Assembly: GCF_016617615.1 (NCBI RefSeq)
Contig: NZ_JAACYA010000002.1
Location: forward strand, 434,001-498,000
DNA: 64,000 nucleotides
Direction of reading: 5' to 3'
DNA from: Persephonella atlantica
GTDB lineage: Bacteria; Aquificota; Aquificia; Aquificales; Hydrogenothermaceae
A model generated the notes under the pieces. The model was not told the origin of the DNA. It did not search any database and saw only the letters and a list, made by a program, of their open reading frames with translations. Each line of letters opens with the position of its first letter. Positions within the stretch are counted from its first letter, which is position 1. The position numbers and the translations under genes are program-made. Shown in pieces: positions 7,779 through 17,578 of the stretch.

Positions 7779-9518
7779 ATGAATTTAACAAGAAGGGATT
7801 TTCTTGAGCTTGCTGCAATAGCTGGTATATCACTGACAGGAGGAAATGCTCTGGCAAAACTTGATAGACTGAATCCAGAAAAGCTGATGGAGTTTCAATC
7901 TGTCGGCAATGTTACACTACTTCACATATGCGATATGCATGCTCACCTGAAACCTCTGTACTGGAGAGAACCTTCCACGCTCCTGTCCCATCCTTCCCTT
8001 GTAGGAGAACCGGGATTCCTTTGTGGTAAAGCTTATCTTAAATACTACGACGTAACACCAGGAAGCCTCAGAGCTTACTTTGATACATACATTGACTTCC
8101 CTGAACTTGCCCACAAATACGGAAAGATGGGGGGCGTTGCCTACATGGCTACTCTCGTAAAACAGATAATAGCAGAAAGGGGGAAAGACAGAGTACTGTT
8201 TATGGATTCTGGAGATACATGGCAGGGAACGGCTGTAGCTCTTTTTACAAAGGGAAAGGCTGTAGTAGACGTCCAGAATGCATTAGGCATTGATGTGATG
8301 GTAGGACACTGGGAGTTTACATACGGTAAAGATAGAGTTTTAGAGCTTGTTGAAAACCATCTGAAAGCTGAGTTTATAGCCCAGAACATAGCAGACGAGA
8401 TGTGGGAAGAGCTGGTGTTTAAGCCTTACACAATCAGAGAGGTTGGAGGCGTAAAGATAGGTATTATAGGAAATGCTTTCCCCTACACACCTATCGCCAA
8501 CCCAAAACAGTTTACAGAAGGATGGACTTTTGGTATCCAGCCAGAGAGGCTGCAGCAGTTTGTTGACGAGCTGAGAAATGAGAAAAAGGTTGACCTTGTT
8601 GTTCTCCTTTCCCACGACGGATTTTCCCTTGATCAGGCACTGGCTAAAATGATTAAAGGTATAGACATTATATTCAGCGGACACACCCACGACCCAGCTC
8701 CAAAACCAATATTTGTTAATAACACAATGATTGTTATAGCAGGTTCCCACGGAAAGTATTTAGGGAGATTAGACCTTGAAGTAAAAAATGGAAAGATAAG
8801 AAAATGGAACTACAAGCTTATTCCTATAGCTTCAAACTTTATTAAACCAGACCCGGAAGTGGAAAAACTTGTTAATGATATTTACAGGCCTTATGAAAAA
8901 AAGCTATCCCAGAAATTAGCAAAAACAGAGCAGCTGCTGTATAAGAGAGACACATTCTACTCAACATTTGACAGGATTATTGGAGAAGCAATAAGAGAAG
9001 AAACAGACGCTGAGATTGTTTTTACTCCCGGATACAGATGGGGAACAACAGTCCTACCGGGAGAGGATATCACCGTTGACAATGTTTACGAGATGACTGC
9101 AATCACATATCCAGACGTTTACACATTTGAGATGACAGGGGAAAAGCTGAAGATGATACTGGAAGACATTGCAGATAATGCATTCAACAAAAATCCCCTT
9201 TACCAGCAGGGAGGAGATATGAGCAGACTGCTTGGTGTGGAATACGAGATAAAGTTGGGAGCCCCTGCAGGTAAAAGATTGAGGAACGTAAAGGTAAATG
9301 GAAAAAACCTTGACCCAAACAGGTCATACGTTGTATCAGCATGGGGTGGAAATCTTTACAGAGCAGGAAAAAATGTCAGACCAGACCACAGACCTGTATA
9401 CGACATCGTGATTGATTATCTGAAAAGACACAAAACAGTCAATCCTCCATTAAAGTCAAATGTGAAAGTTCTTGACGTTAAGTGTGGCTGTCCTGAAAAA
9501 GGAGGAATATGTCCTTGA
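7779..9518 (+). CDS. soxB: SoxB, sulfate thiohydrolase
   Basis: Periplasmic di-manganese hydrolase of the 5'-nucleotidase superfamily that releases sulfate from SoxY-bound intermediates. It has 579 residues with a Tat signal TRRDFLELAAIAGISLTGG. Metal-site motifs in order: CDMHAHLKP, MDSGDTWQG, VGHWEFTYG, LLSHDGF, FSGHTHDP, followed by the 5'-nucleotidase C-terminal domain. It starts 2 bases after soxA stops. A short Cys-rich tail (CGCPEKGGICP) overlaps the next gene. No soxCD follows, so the operon encodes the truncated Sox pathway that leaves sulfane sulfur on SoxY or deposits sulfur. Confidence 0.95.
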   Translation: MNLTRRDFLELAAIAGISLTGGNALAKLDRLNPEKLMEFQSVGNVTLLHICDMHAHLKPLYWREPSTLLSHPSLVGEPGFLCGKAYLKYYDVTPGSLRAYFDTYIDFPELAHKYGKMGGVAYMATLVKQIIAERGKDRVLFMDSGDTWQGTAVALFTKGKAVVDVQNALGIDVMVGHWEFTYGKDRVLELVENHLKAEFIAQNIADEMWEELVFKPYTIREVGGVKIGIIGNAFPYTPIANPKQFTEGWTFGIQPERLQQFVDELRNEKKVDLVVLLSHDGFSLDQALAKMIKGIDIIFSGHTHDPAPKPIFVNNTMIVIAGSHGKYLGRLDLEVKNGKIRKWNYKLIPIASNFIKPDPEVEKLVNDIYRPYEKKLSQKLAKTEQLLYKRDTFYSTFDRIIGEAIREETDAEIVFTPGYRWGTTVLPGEDITVDNVYEMTAITYPDVYTFEMTGEKLKMILEDIADNAFNKNPLYQQGGDMSRLLGVEYEIKLGAPAGKRLRNVKVNGKNLDPNRSYVVSAWGGNLYRAGKNVRPDHRPVYDIVIDYLKRHKTVNPPLKSNVKVLDVKCGCPEKGGICP

Positions 9519-10108
9519 AAAGATTAATCCTTTTACTGCTTACTGTTTATGCTTTCACTCTAAATAGCTGTATTACAGCTATGGAGTGGTCAACGAGAGA
9601 TGAGGATGACGATGAGTACATTCCTCCCAAAAAAGTAACTGTGGAAAAGAAAGAAAACCTTAAAGGATATAATCCAAAACCACAGGAAGAAGAGGAAGAA
9701 GAGATACCAGACATATACGAAGTATCTGCTGACATATCTTATGAAGAAGCAGACCTTCTTCTCCGCTCAGCTTTAGAAGAGGCAAACTTCAAGATAATAA
9801 AGGTTTCACACGTAACAAAGGGGATGAAAGAGCAGGGCAGAAGGGATTTCTGGGAAGACATGAACATCTACATGATATGCAAACTGTCTGATGGATACTT
9901 CGTCCTCAGACACAATCCCCACCTTGTAGGTTTCTGCCCATACCGCATTTACACTTACAGAAACAAAGATGGTCTTCTTGTCATTGGAATGGTAAAGCCC
10001 TCTATGGCAGTAAGGTATATGGGCAATCCAGACATGAAGGCTATCCAGATTTTGAAAAAACACGACAGACAGCTTAAAGAGATAATTGACCAGATAATAT
10101 CTAAATAA
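9509..10108 (+). CDS. DUF302-domain lipoprotein in the sox operon
   Basis: Protein of 199 residues overlapping the end of soxB by 10 bases. A signal peptide ends in a lipobox-like LNSC, predicting a lipoprotein. An acidic, disordered stretch (DEDDDEY and QEEEEEEIP, about residues 30-75) leads to a DUF302 domain (about 80-195) with EEADLLLRSALEEANFKI and a Cys/Pro turn GFCPYRIYTY. DUF302 proteins are common beside Sox and other sulfur-oxidation genes, but their activity is unknown. The tight overlap supports co-translation with SoxB. A second DUF302-like protein closes the operon. Confidence 0.75.
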   Translation: MSLKRLILLLLTVYAFTLNSCITAMEWSTRDEDDDEYIPPKKVTVEKKENLKGYNPKPQEEEEEEIPDIYEVSADISYEEADLLLRSALEEANFKIIKVSHVTKGMKEQGRRDFWEDMNIYMICKLSDGYFVLRHNPHLVGFCPYRIYTYRNKDGLLVIGMVKPSMAVRYMGNPDMKAIQILKKHDRQLKEIIDQIISK

Positions 10109-10124
10109 CAGGAGGTTTAGCGGT

Positions 10125-11369
10125 ATGAAGAAGTTAGGACTTTTTCTTTCAGGTCTTGGAGCTGCAGCATTAATAACAGGAACTGCCCATGCAGGTCCAA
10201 AGTTTTATTTTGGAGAAGGAAAAGACCTTGAGATTTTTCTGATGGGGCAGATATGGGGCGTTTACGGAACAAATGTTGATATTCCCGGAACAACAGGACT
10301 GAAAGAAAACAAAGGAGACCTCTACATCAGAAGGGGAAGATTTGGCTTCAAAGGTCATCTGATGAAAAATCTGTCATGGAAGATATGGTTTGCCCACGAC
10401 AACCTTGGAAGAGATGACCTTAACCCAGTAGATGCAGCAAGGGGAGCTGTTAAAACATCTGGACTGACATACTCAAAGTTTGAGGTATGGGATGCATACT
10501 TCACATGGTCAGCAGACAAACAGTTTGCAAACATATCCTTTGGATACTTCAGACCACAGATAGGAAAGGAAAGCATTACTTCAGGTTTTGCTGTTCTATC
10601 TTTTGAAAAGGGTCTTCCAAACTTTTACGTAAGAAGACATATAATAGGAAAACCAGATAAGGGAACTAGTGAGAAATACGGAAGAGCATCAGGAAACGGA
10701 AGAATATTCCTTGTTAACTGGGGTGGACTGTATAAATCTAAAGGATGGAGCTTAAACTGGAATTTAGGGGTTGGAGATAACCAGAACTATACAGACTCCC
10801 AAAACTGGTCTCCTCTGTGGTCTGCGAGGGTAGCCATATCCATAGGTGACCCTGAGATGAAAAAGTATAAGTTGGGATACAAACAGACTTACTTTGGAAA
10901 GAGGAACGGCATAACAATCGGTCTCAACTACGGCCATCAGGGAGAAGGTATAGATAGAACAAAAAGCAAAAAGTTTGATAAAAATGAGATGTACGGTATA
11001 GATGTGCTGGCAAATTACGGACCTGTAGATTTGGTTGGAGAGTATGACATATTAAAGAGAGACTGGTCTGATGGGACAAGCTACTCAGACAAAGTATGGA
11101 TTATCAAGGCAGGATATAACTTTAAACTTGCAAATGGTCAGTTTGTCCAGCCTACAGTTTCTTACAGTGTGTTTGACCCTGACAGCAATGGAAACTCCAT
11201 ATATAAAAAGAAAAAGAACACATGGTGGGACGTGGGAGTTAACTGGTATATAAGCAAACAGAGGGCAAAACTGATACTCCATTACTCATCGGGAAAGGTG
11301 GAGAACTACTCAGGAACGCAGGATGCTAAATCCTCTTACGTGGGACTTGGCTTCCAGTTCAAAATATAA
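10125..11369 (+). CDS. Outer-membrane porin (OprO/P-like)
   Basis: Beta-barrel protein of 414 residues with a signal peptide (about 1-23, AHAGP). Alternating aromatic/polar strands run through the whole length and the chain ends in a C-terminal aromatic-type strand (YVGLGFQFKI) typical of BamA-inserted porins. Segments such as GDLYIRRGRFGFKGHLMKNLSWKIWFAHD match the phosphate-selective porin O/P family. It lies in the sox operon 16 bases after the DUF302 lipoprotein, so entry of thiosulfate or another anion is a reasonable inference. A hairpin follows the stop codon. Confidence 0.85.
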   Translation: MKKLGLFLSGLGAAALITGTAHAGPKFYFGEGKDLEIFLMGQIWGVYGTNVDIPGTTGLKENKGDLYIRRGRFGFKGHLMKNLSWKIWFAHDNLGRDDLNPVDAARGAVKTSGLTYSKFEVWDAYFTWSADKQFANISFGYFRPQIGKESITSGFAVLSFEKGLPNFYVRRHIIGKPDKGTSEKYGRASGNGRIFLVNWGGLYKSKGWSLNWNLGVGDNQNYTDSQNWSPLWSARVAISIGDPEMKKYKLGYKQTYFGKRNGITIGLNYGHQGEGIDRTKSKKFDKNEMYGIDVLANYGPVDLVGEYDILKRDWSDGTSYSDKVWIIKAGYNFKLANGQFVQPTVSYSVFDPDSNGNSIYKKKKNTWWDVGVNWYISKQRAKLILHYSSGKVENYSGTQDAKSSYVGLGFQFKI

Positions 11370-11374
11370 AAAAG

Positions 11375-11394
11375 AGGGGCTTTCAAGCCCCTTT
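11375..11394 (+). terminator. Hairpin after the porin gene (weak terminator or attenuator)
   Basis: AGGGGCT-TTCA-AGCCCCT (11375-11392) followed by only three T. It lies between the porin and the last gene of the cluster, which has its own AGGAGG site, so it probably only reduces read-through or stabilises the upstream mRNA end. Confidence 0.55.
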
Positions 11395-11412
11395 AGCTGT
11401 AGGAGGTAAGAA

Positions 11413-11907
11413 ATGAAAAAGTTTGCTCTAACTGTATTTCTCATAATTAATATAATGCTGATACCTGCAAATGCACAGGAAAAATCTAACTCTGGAAATG
11501 GACTTGTTATCTACAAGGTAGAGATGGATGCTGATGAGGTTGTTCAGATATTAAAGGCAAACCTTGAAGCTCAGCAGATTACGCTCGTTGATACAACAAA
11601 TCCAGCTGCACCTCTATCAAACAATGTAAAAATATTCCCGGACTTTGATAAGCTAAACGTAACCTTTATACAGAACTTTCTTGTAACCAGTATAACAACA
11701 CTTTACAAAATCTTTACTGTTGACCCTAATGCAATGGTTCTCTCCCCATGGGTTATAACCATATACCAGTATGAAGATGACGACTATACTTACATAGTAA
11801 GGACAAAATCCTCATCTCTTCTTCAGGGAACAACCCACCCTGAGGTAAAAAAGGCTATTGAAGAGTTAGAATCAAGGATAGATGCAGCCATTGCCGACCT
11901 GCTGTAG
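11413..11907 (+). CDS. Periplasmic DUF302-like protein
   Basis: Secreted protein of 164 residues (signal peptide about 1-21, PANAQEK). The core IYKVEMDADEVVQILKANLEAQQITLVDT, followed by a strand region DLNVTF-like KLNVTFIQNF and a C-terminal helix (HPEVKKAIEELESRID), resembles DUF302 though more diverged than the lipoprotein copy. It is the last gene of the sox cluster, beyond a hairpin and with ribosome site AGGAGG, and is followed by a strong terminator. Function unknown. Confidence 0.65.
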   Translation: MKKFALTVFLIINIMLIPANAQEKSNSGNGLVIYKVEMDADEVVQILKANLEAQQITLVDTTNPAAPLSNNVKIFPDFDKLNVTFIQNFLVTSITTLYKIFTVDPNAMVLSPWVITIYQYEDDDYTYIVRTKSSSLLQGTTHPEVKKAIEELESRIDAAIADLL

Positions 11908-11915
11908 CCTCAGTC

Positions 11916-13400
11916 TTAACACTTTTCCTGTCTGGGCAGCTTCTGCTGCCTCTTTTTTATGTACTTTTCAGCCGTCTCTCTGTCATCAAAAGGTACCTTT
12001 AAACCTTTTATCTCCTGATAAGTTTCATGCCCTTTCCCTGCAATAAGAACTGTATCTCCTTTTTCTGCCATATAAACAGCCCTTTTTATAGCTTCCTCCC
12101 TGTCAGGAATTATATAAACATCTGAATTTTTATCTATCCCACTTTTTATATCCTGTATTATCTCCATTGGGTCTTCTGACCTTGGATTGTCTGAAGTAAT
12201 GATAACCACATCTGAATACTGGGAAGCCACCTTTCCCATCACAGGCCTTTTAGACCTGTCCCTGTCCCCACCTGCTCCAAAAACAGTGATAATCCTTCCC
12301 CTTTTAAACTCCCTTAACGTTTCTAAAACATTCTTCAAAGCATCTGGAGTATGGGCATAATCTATTAAAACGCTGAAATCTTCACCTTTTATAACTTCCA
12401 TCCTCCCTCTAACAGGATTTAATTTTGTTGACAGACTTGATAAATCTTCAGGTTTAAACCCCATTTCAGCCAGAATAGAAAACGCAGCTGCAGTGTTATA
12501 AACATTAAACTTACCTATCAGACCTGTTCTTAAAAGATATTTTTTCCCTCTGTAAAGAACAGTAAAATCAGAACCTTCAGGAGAGAGCTTAACATCAGAT
12601 ATTATAAATGTAGCTTTTTTAGAAAAACCGTATCCTGAGGTATTTTTAAACTCTGAAAGCAGTCTTCTTCCGTATTCATCGTCAGCATTTACAGCAGATG
12701 GCTTTCCATCAGACCACAAAAACAGCCTTTTCTTTGCCTGAAAGTAATCCTCCATATCTGAGTGGTAATCTAAATGCTCCTGTGAAAGATTTGTAAATAC
12801 AGTGCCAGCAAACTCTGTCCCATAAACCCTGTACTGGTCAAGGGCATGTGACGAAACTTCTGCAACAACATATTCAGCTCCCATCTGTTTCATCTGAGAC
12901 AGGGTTTTATACCACTGCAGTGGATCAGGTGTTGTTCTTCCTTCTGAGAGTATGTTTTCTTCTATCTTATAGCCTGTTGTTCCTATAATCCCTGCTTTTA
13001 TTCCCAGAAGCTTAAGATACTGGGCTATAAGGTGTGAAACAGTTGTTTTTCCATTTGTTCCTGTAACTCCTATTATCTTCAGTTTCCTGTCAGGAAAGCC
13101 AAAGAATGCTCTGGAAATCTCTGCTAACTTCTTTCTGGTATTTTTGACTAAAACAGTGTTCACATGTGGATATTTTTCCTTCAAAAATTCAGCCCAGTTT
13201 TTATCCTGCAAAACAACAGTTTTTGCACCTTTTCTGACTGCATCTTCAATAAATTGATGGCCGTCAGCATTACTTCCCTTGATGGCAAAAAATATGCTGT
13301 TTTCAAAGGAGTTTTTTGAGCTGTTTACCACTGCACTGACCAGGTGGTTCTCACTAAAATGCGAAAAATCTTCTCTTTTAAACAAATCTAAAACTTTCAT
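11916..13400 (-). CDS. murE: MurE, UDP-MurNAc-tripeptide synthetase
   Basis: Cytoplasmic peptidoglycan ligase adding the third stem residue to UDP-MurNAc-L-Ala-D-Glu. It has 494 residues: N-terminal UDP-binding domain, ATP site GVTGTNGKTTVSHL, HALDQYRV and HLDYH motifs, and a C-terminal ligase domain. The motif SDNPRSEDP (DNPR type) indicates meso-diaminopimelate as substrate. The start ATG has GAGG 7 bases upstream; that ribosome site straddles the left end of the adjacent TnpB element. The 3' end overlaps the terminator of the rightward sox cluster. Before the insertion it was probably co-transcribed with the HDAC gene. Confidence 0.96.
   Translation of the reverse strand: MKVLDLFKREDFSHFSENHLVSAVVNSSKNSFENSIFFAIKGSNADGHQFIEDAVRKGAKTVVLQDKNWAEFLKEKYPHVNTVLVKNTRKKLAEISRAFFGFPDRKLKIIGVTGTNGKTTVSHLIAQYLKLLGIKAGIIGTTGYKIEENILSEGRTTPDPLQWYKTLSQMKQMGAEYVVAEVSSHALDQYRVYGTEFAGTVFTNLSQEHLDYHSDMEDYFQAKKRLFLWSDGKPSAVNADDEYGRRLLSEFKNTSGYGFSKKATFIISDVKLSPEGSDFTVLYRGKKYLLRTGLIGKFNVYNTAAAFSILAEMGFKPEDLSSLSTKLNPVRGRMEVIKGEDFSVLIDYAHTPDALKNVLETLREFKRGRIITVFGAGGDRDRSKRPVMGKVASQYSDVVIITSDNPRSEDPMEIIQDIKSGIDKNSDVYIIPDREEAIKRAVYMAEKGDTVLIAGKGHETYQEIKGLKVPFDDRETAEKYIKKRQQKLPRQEKC
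11935..11958 (+). terminator. Rho-independent terminator of the sox cluster
   Basis: GGCAGC-TTCT-GCTGCC (11935-11950) followed by TCTTTTTT. It lies 27 bases past the stop of the last + strand gene, inside the 3' coding end of convergent murE. Confidence 0.75.
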
Positions 13401-13412
13401 AATTTACCTCAC

Positions 13413-13455
13413 ATCGGTCGGACACCCAGTTTTTTAAAACTGGAAGGAGACCGAT
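13413..13455 (+). repeat. Left-end subterminal hairpin of the tnpB element
   Basis: Nested inverted repeats: outer ATCGGTC (13413-13419) with GACCGAT (13449-13455), inner CCAGTTTT (13426-13433) with AAAACTGG (13436-13443). This structured left end is what HUH TnpA transposases of this family recognise in single-stranded form. Confidence 0.75.
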
Positions 13456-13484
13456 AATGTTTTTTTGTTAAAATATTTAATATT

Positions 13485-14681
13485 GTGAAAATAAAAAGAA
13501 CTATTAAGCTTGTTGTAAAGCCTTCTGAAAAAGAAAAACATATCCTTTTTAAAACCTTTGAAGAATACAAATTTGCATATAACTTTGTCGCAGAAATAGG
13601 CTGGAAATCTAATATTCACAACTCTGTTAAACTCCATAATCTTACCTATATAGTTGTTAGAGAAAAAACTTCCCTTCCATCTCAACTTGTTATATCTGCT
13701 CGCAATGTAGCTTCTGAAAGCCTTAAGTCTGCTTTTTCCAGAAAAAAGAAAGGACTTGCTGTTTCTTGTCCATATTCTAAAAATCCTGCCATAAGATACG
13801 ATAAAAGGTCTTATTCTGTATGGTTTGATAGAGAAGAAATATCTATTGCAACTATAGAAGGTAGACTTAAACTCAAAATCAAAATCCCAGAATACTTTAG
13901 ACAATACTTTTCTTGGGATATTCGTTCTGCCTCTTTGAAATACAACAAAAGGCTTAAAAAGTTTTTCTTTAATATAGTTGTTGAAAAAGAGATAGAAGAA
14001 ATACCTGAAAATGATACAGTTGTAGGAGTTGATTTGGGACTTTCTAAACTTGCAACTCTTTCTACTGCAGATGGCAAAATTAATAAGTTTTTTGATGGGG
14101 GACACATAAGGGCTGTATCTGAAAGATACTTTGCAATTAGAAAAAAACTGCAGTCTAAAGGCACTCCTTCTGCAAAAAGACATCTTAGGAAGTTGTCTCA
14201 GAAGGAGAAACGGTTTCGGACTGCAATTAACCATAAGATAGCTAAAGAGATTGTTAATCTTATTCCTGCTGGTGGAACAATAGTATTGGAAGAACTTAAA
14301 GGTATTAGAGAAAGGATAAGAGTATACAAAAGGGAAAGGAGATGGGTACATAGCTGGAACTTTGCACAACTTAAGCAGTTTATAGAGTATAAAGCCAAGA
14401 GCAAAGGAATAAAGGTTGTGTATATTAATCCTAAGTATACTTCTCAAAGATGTAGTAAATGTGGATATGTAAGCAAGTCTAACAGGAAAGACCAATCTCA
14501 CTTTAAATGCTCCTACTGTGGCTATACTGTTAATGCAGACCTTAATGCCAGCAGGAATATAGCAATTAACTATCTGGTCTCTCAAAAAGAGAGACTGGGG
14601 CACAGGGTAGCAAGTCTCCCTGTGTGGGCTGTTGTCAACCAGCCTAATGTAAGGAGGTTGGCTGTATCTTCCCATAGCTAA
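13485..14681 (+). CDS. tnpB: TnpB, transposon-encoded RNA-guided nuclease
   Basis: TnpB/OrfB protein of 398 residues, the Cas12 ancestor family. RuvC-like residues: D in VVGVDLGLSKLA, E in IVLEELKG and D in VNADLNASRNI. The zinc finger is CSKCG...CSYCG between the last two. The N-terminal segment KRTIKLVVKPSEKEK is the usual HTH_OrfB start. The start codon is GTG without a good ribosome site; the frame is intact to the end, so the protein is probably functional. The guide RNA would come from the 3' end of the gene and the right end of the element. The gene runs antisense to the flanking murE and HDAC genes. Confidence 0.92.
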   Translation: MKIKRTIKLVVKPSEKEKHILFKTFEEYKFAYNFVAEIGWKSNIHNSVKLHNLTYIVVREKTSLPSQLVISARNVASESLKSAFSRKKKGLAVSCPYSKNPAIRYDKRSYSVWFDREEISIATIEGRLKLKIKIPEYFRQYFSWDIRSASLKYNKRLKKFFFNIVVEKEIEEIPENDTVVGVDLGLSKLATLSTADGKINKFFDGGHIRAVSERYFAIRKKLQSKGTPSAKRHLRKLSQKEKRFRTAINHKIAKEIVNLIPAGGTIVLEELKGIRERIRVYKRERRWVHSWNFAQLKQFIEYKAKSKGIKVVYINPKYTSQRCSKCGYVSKSNRKDQSHFKCSYCGYTVNADLNASRNIAINYLVSQKERLGHRVASLPVWAVVNQPNVRRLAVSSHS

Positions 14682-14722
14682 CCTCACTTACAAGCCTCTG
14701 TCTTTAGACAGAGGTAGTTGAC
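14580..14722 (+). ncRNA. Candidate omega RNA (reRNA) of TnpB
   Basis: In this family the guide RNA overlaps the 3' end of tnpB and runs to the right end. Here the tract is strongly foldable: CACAGGG/CCCTGTG, an imperfect GTTGGCT/AGCTAAC pair and the terminal CCTCTGTC/GACAGAGG hairpin. The guide would be the bases beginning at about 14723 in the HDAC gene. The 5' limit is a guess; identification rests on position and structure. Confidence 0.5.
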
Positions 14723-15639
14723 ACTGTCAGCATCTTTTCTATTGTCAGTTTTACGCTTTCTCCTAAAGCTATAATGTTGTATCCTCCCTCAAGCATAAAC
14801 AGGAAAGGAACATTTTTCGTTTTCAGTATGCTCTCAACAATCTTTCCTACACCTTCTGTGGTTACCTCAAGATGGGTAAGGGGGTCATCCATATGAAGGT
14901 CGTATCCTGCTGACACCATTATTATGTCTGGGCTGAATTTTTCCACCAGTGGTGGAAGTTCTTCTGAGTAAATTCTCTCATAAACGCTGTCTCCTGTACC
15001 TGCAGGCAGTGGAACGTTATAGGTAAAACCGTATCCTCTTCCTGCTCCTTTTTCTTCCCTTGAGCCTGTTCCGGGGTAAAAGGGATACTGATGGGTAGAA
15101 AAATAAAAAACAGTATCATCATCGTAGAATGCCTTCTGTGTCCCGTTTCCATGATGGGCGTCAAAATCTATAATAAAAACCTTCTCATATCCCTTTTTCT
15201 GAGCATATCTTGCTGCTATGGCAATGTTGTTGAATATACAGAATCCCATAGCTTTTGCGTGCTCTGCATGATGTCCTGGAGGTCTGACAGCTGCGAATAC
15301 CCTTTCCACTTCTCCCCTTTCTATCCTATCTACAGCTTCCAGCCCTGCTCCTACTGCATAAGTGGCAGCCTCGTAAGAAAATATGGAGCATCGTGTGTCT
15401 GGGTCAAGATAGGTTCCACCGGCTGAGCATAAATCCATAATTTCCTGAGGGTAGTAAGTGTCATGAATGAGGGCTATCTCCTTTGCTGTTGCTTTTCTTG
15501 GTTTTATGTAGATTAGCTTGTCCTTTATCAGGTCTACATACTCATTGATAGCTTCAAGTCTGTGGGGAGATTCTGGATGTCCCTCTCCAGTATCATGCTT
15601 CAGATACACAGGGTCGTATATGTATCCAACCTTCCTCAT
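14704..15639 (-). CDS. Histone-deacetylase-family hydrolase (AcuC/APAH-like)
   Basis: Zinc hydrolase of 311 residues in the class II HDAC superfamily. Motifs: HPESPHRLEAI, RPPGHHAEHAKAMGFCIFNN (catalytic His pair), IDFDAHHGNGTQ (zinc ligands D-x-H), and SAGYDLHMDDPL (zinc Asp). Substrate could be acetyl-lysine, acetylpolyamine or another amide; it cannot be fixed from sequence. The start overlaps the NYN gene stop (ATGA). The last few codons, reading STTSV and the TAA, lie inside the right end of the tnpB element; the ancestral protein most likely ended KMLTV. Confidence 0.88.
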   Translation of the reverse strand: MRKVGYIYDPVYLKHDTGEGHPESPHRLEAINEYVDLIKDKLIYIKPRKATAKEIALIHDTYYPQEIMDLCSAGGTYLDPDTRCSIFSYEAATYAVGAGLEAVDRIERGEVERVFAAVRPPGHHAEHAKAMGFCIFNNIAIAARYAQKKGYEKVFIIDFDAHHGNGTQKAFYDDDTVFYFSTHQYPFYPGTGSREEKGAGRGYGFTYNVPLPAGTGDSVYERIYSEELPPLVEKFSPDIIMVSAGYDLHMDDPLTHLEVTTEGVGKIVESILKTKNVPFLFMLEGGYNIIALGESVKLTIEKMLTVSTTSV

Positions 15640-16289
15640 CTTTTTACTCCGAATATATTTTTTAAAAACTCCTTCATCTTTTGAACAAAACTTTTTTCTT
15701 CTTCCTTCTTAGGAGGAATTAAAGGCGTTGTAAATCTGTGCTTTATGTTGTCTAAAAGGACAAATTCATCACACACTTTCCGAAGCTCATAGGAGCTTGT
15801 TTTTTTGAAGGATGCATTTTCCACTCTCTTTCCTATCTCCTGCACCTTTTCAACGACAGGTATAAAATCACTGTCTCCACTTACTAATATGGCTGTATCG
15901 TAAGCATCTTTGTATGCTAAACTTATCATGTCTGTTGCTATCAGTATGTCTATTCCCTTTTCTATGTATCCTTCAGGGGTTTTTTTCAGGGGAATTGTTT
16001 TTACCTTTATACCAGCATTCTGGAGTTCATTTAAAAATCCCTGCTGTCTTCTCAGCTGTTCTCTCACTTCTTTAGGTAGGTCTCCAGAGGGAATTCCTGT
16101 GTAAAAGTAAGCCCTCAAAAGCCATCTGTCTTTTCTCAAAATTTCCACAAGCCTTCTGTAATTTATCTTCAGCTTTAAAGCATTTGTTGCGTGGAACATA
16201 TTTCCACCATCTATAAATACCGCAACCCTCTCATTGATATACCTGTGGATTATCTTTACTTCCTTTCTCTTTCTAAATATTCCTATCAT
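15636..16289 (-). CDS. NYN-domain (LabA/DUF88-type) putative nuclease
   Basis: Protein of 217 residues with a PIN-like NYN domain (about residues 15-165): first acidic motif VAVFIDGGNMF, KGIDILIATDMISLAYKDAYD, and LVSGDSDFIPVVEKVQEIGKRVE, all with the conserved aspartates. NYN proteins are RNA-directed nucleases or their relatives. The C-terminal tail (FVQKMKEFLKNIFGVKR) is basic. It lies between tgt (30-base gap) and the HDAC gene (overlap), which places it in a leftward tgt-NYN-HDAC operon. Target RNA unknown. Confidence 0.82.
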   Translation of the reverse strand: MIGIFRKRKEVKIIHRYINERVAVFIDGGNMFHATNALKLKINYRRLVEILRKDRWLLRAYFYTGIPSGDLPKEVREQLRRQQGFLNELQNAGIKVKTIPLKKTPEGYIEKGIDILIATDMISLAYKDAYDTAILVSGDSDFIPVVEKVQEIGKRVENASFKKTSSYELRKVCDEFVLLDNIKHRFTTPLIPPKKEEEKSFVQKMKEFLKNIFGVKR

Positions 16290-16319
16290 CTCTCTCCTTT
16301 ATTAATTTTTTGTTTTTGT

Positions 16320-17459
<1,140 letters not shown>

Positions 17460-17578
17460 TTATTAATCCTCCTATTTCGGTAATAGTTATTATTGACAGT
17501 TAAATAACAAGTAATTAGTTTAATAGGAAACAATATATAAATGATAAAAATATCAAAAAATAAAGCAGGGGTAAAGCA

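Larger units (their letters stand above)
13408..14722 (+). mobile_element. Solitary IS200/IS605-type tnpB element
   Basis: Element carrying only tnpB, inserted between the HDAC gene and murE. The left flank is TTTAC (13403-13407), a typical IS605-group target/TAM. The left end carries a nested hairpin (13413-13455) and the right end carries the hairpin CCTCTGTC-TTTA-GACAGAGG (14695-14714). No TIR or target duplication is expected for this family. Joining 13407 to 14723 restores the HDAC frame as ACA-GTG-TAA with murE ATG three bases later, which supports these boundaries; a 2-base ambiguity remains because AC occurs at both edges. No tnpA is present, so mobility would need a helper. Confidence 0.75.

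Noticed and set aside
13434-14687. Long minus-strand reading frame (417 codons) opposite tnpB
   Set aside because: It is the antisense shadow of tnpB: the + strand protein has all family motifs, whereas this translation is Phe/Tyr/Arg-rich without any domain and has no ribosome site.
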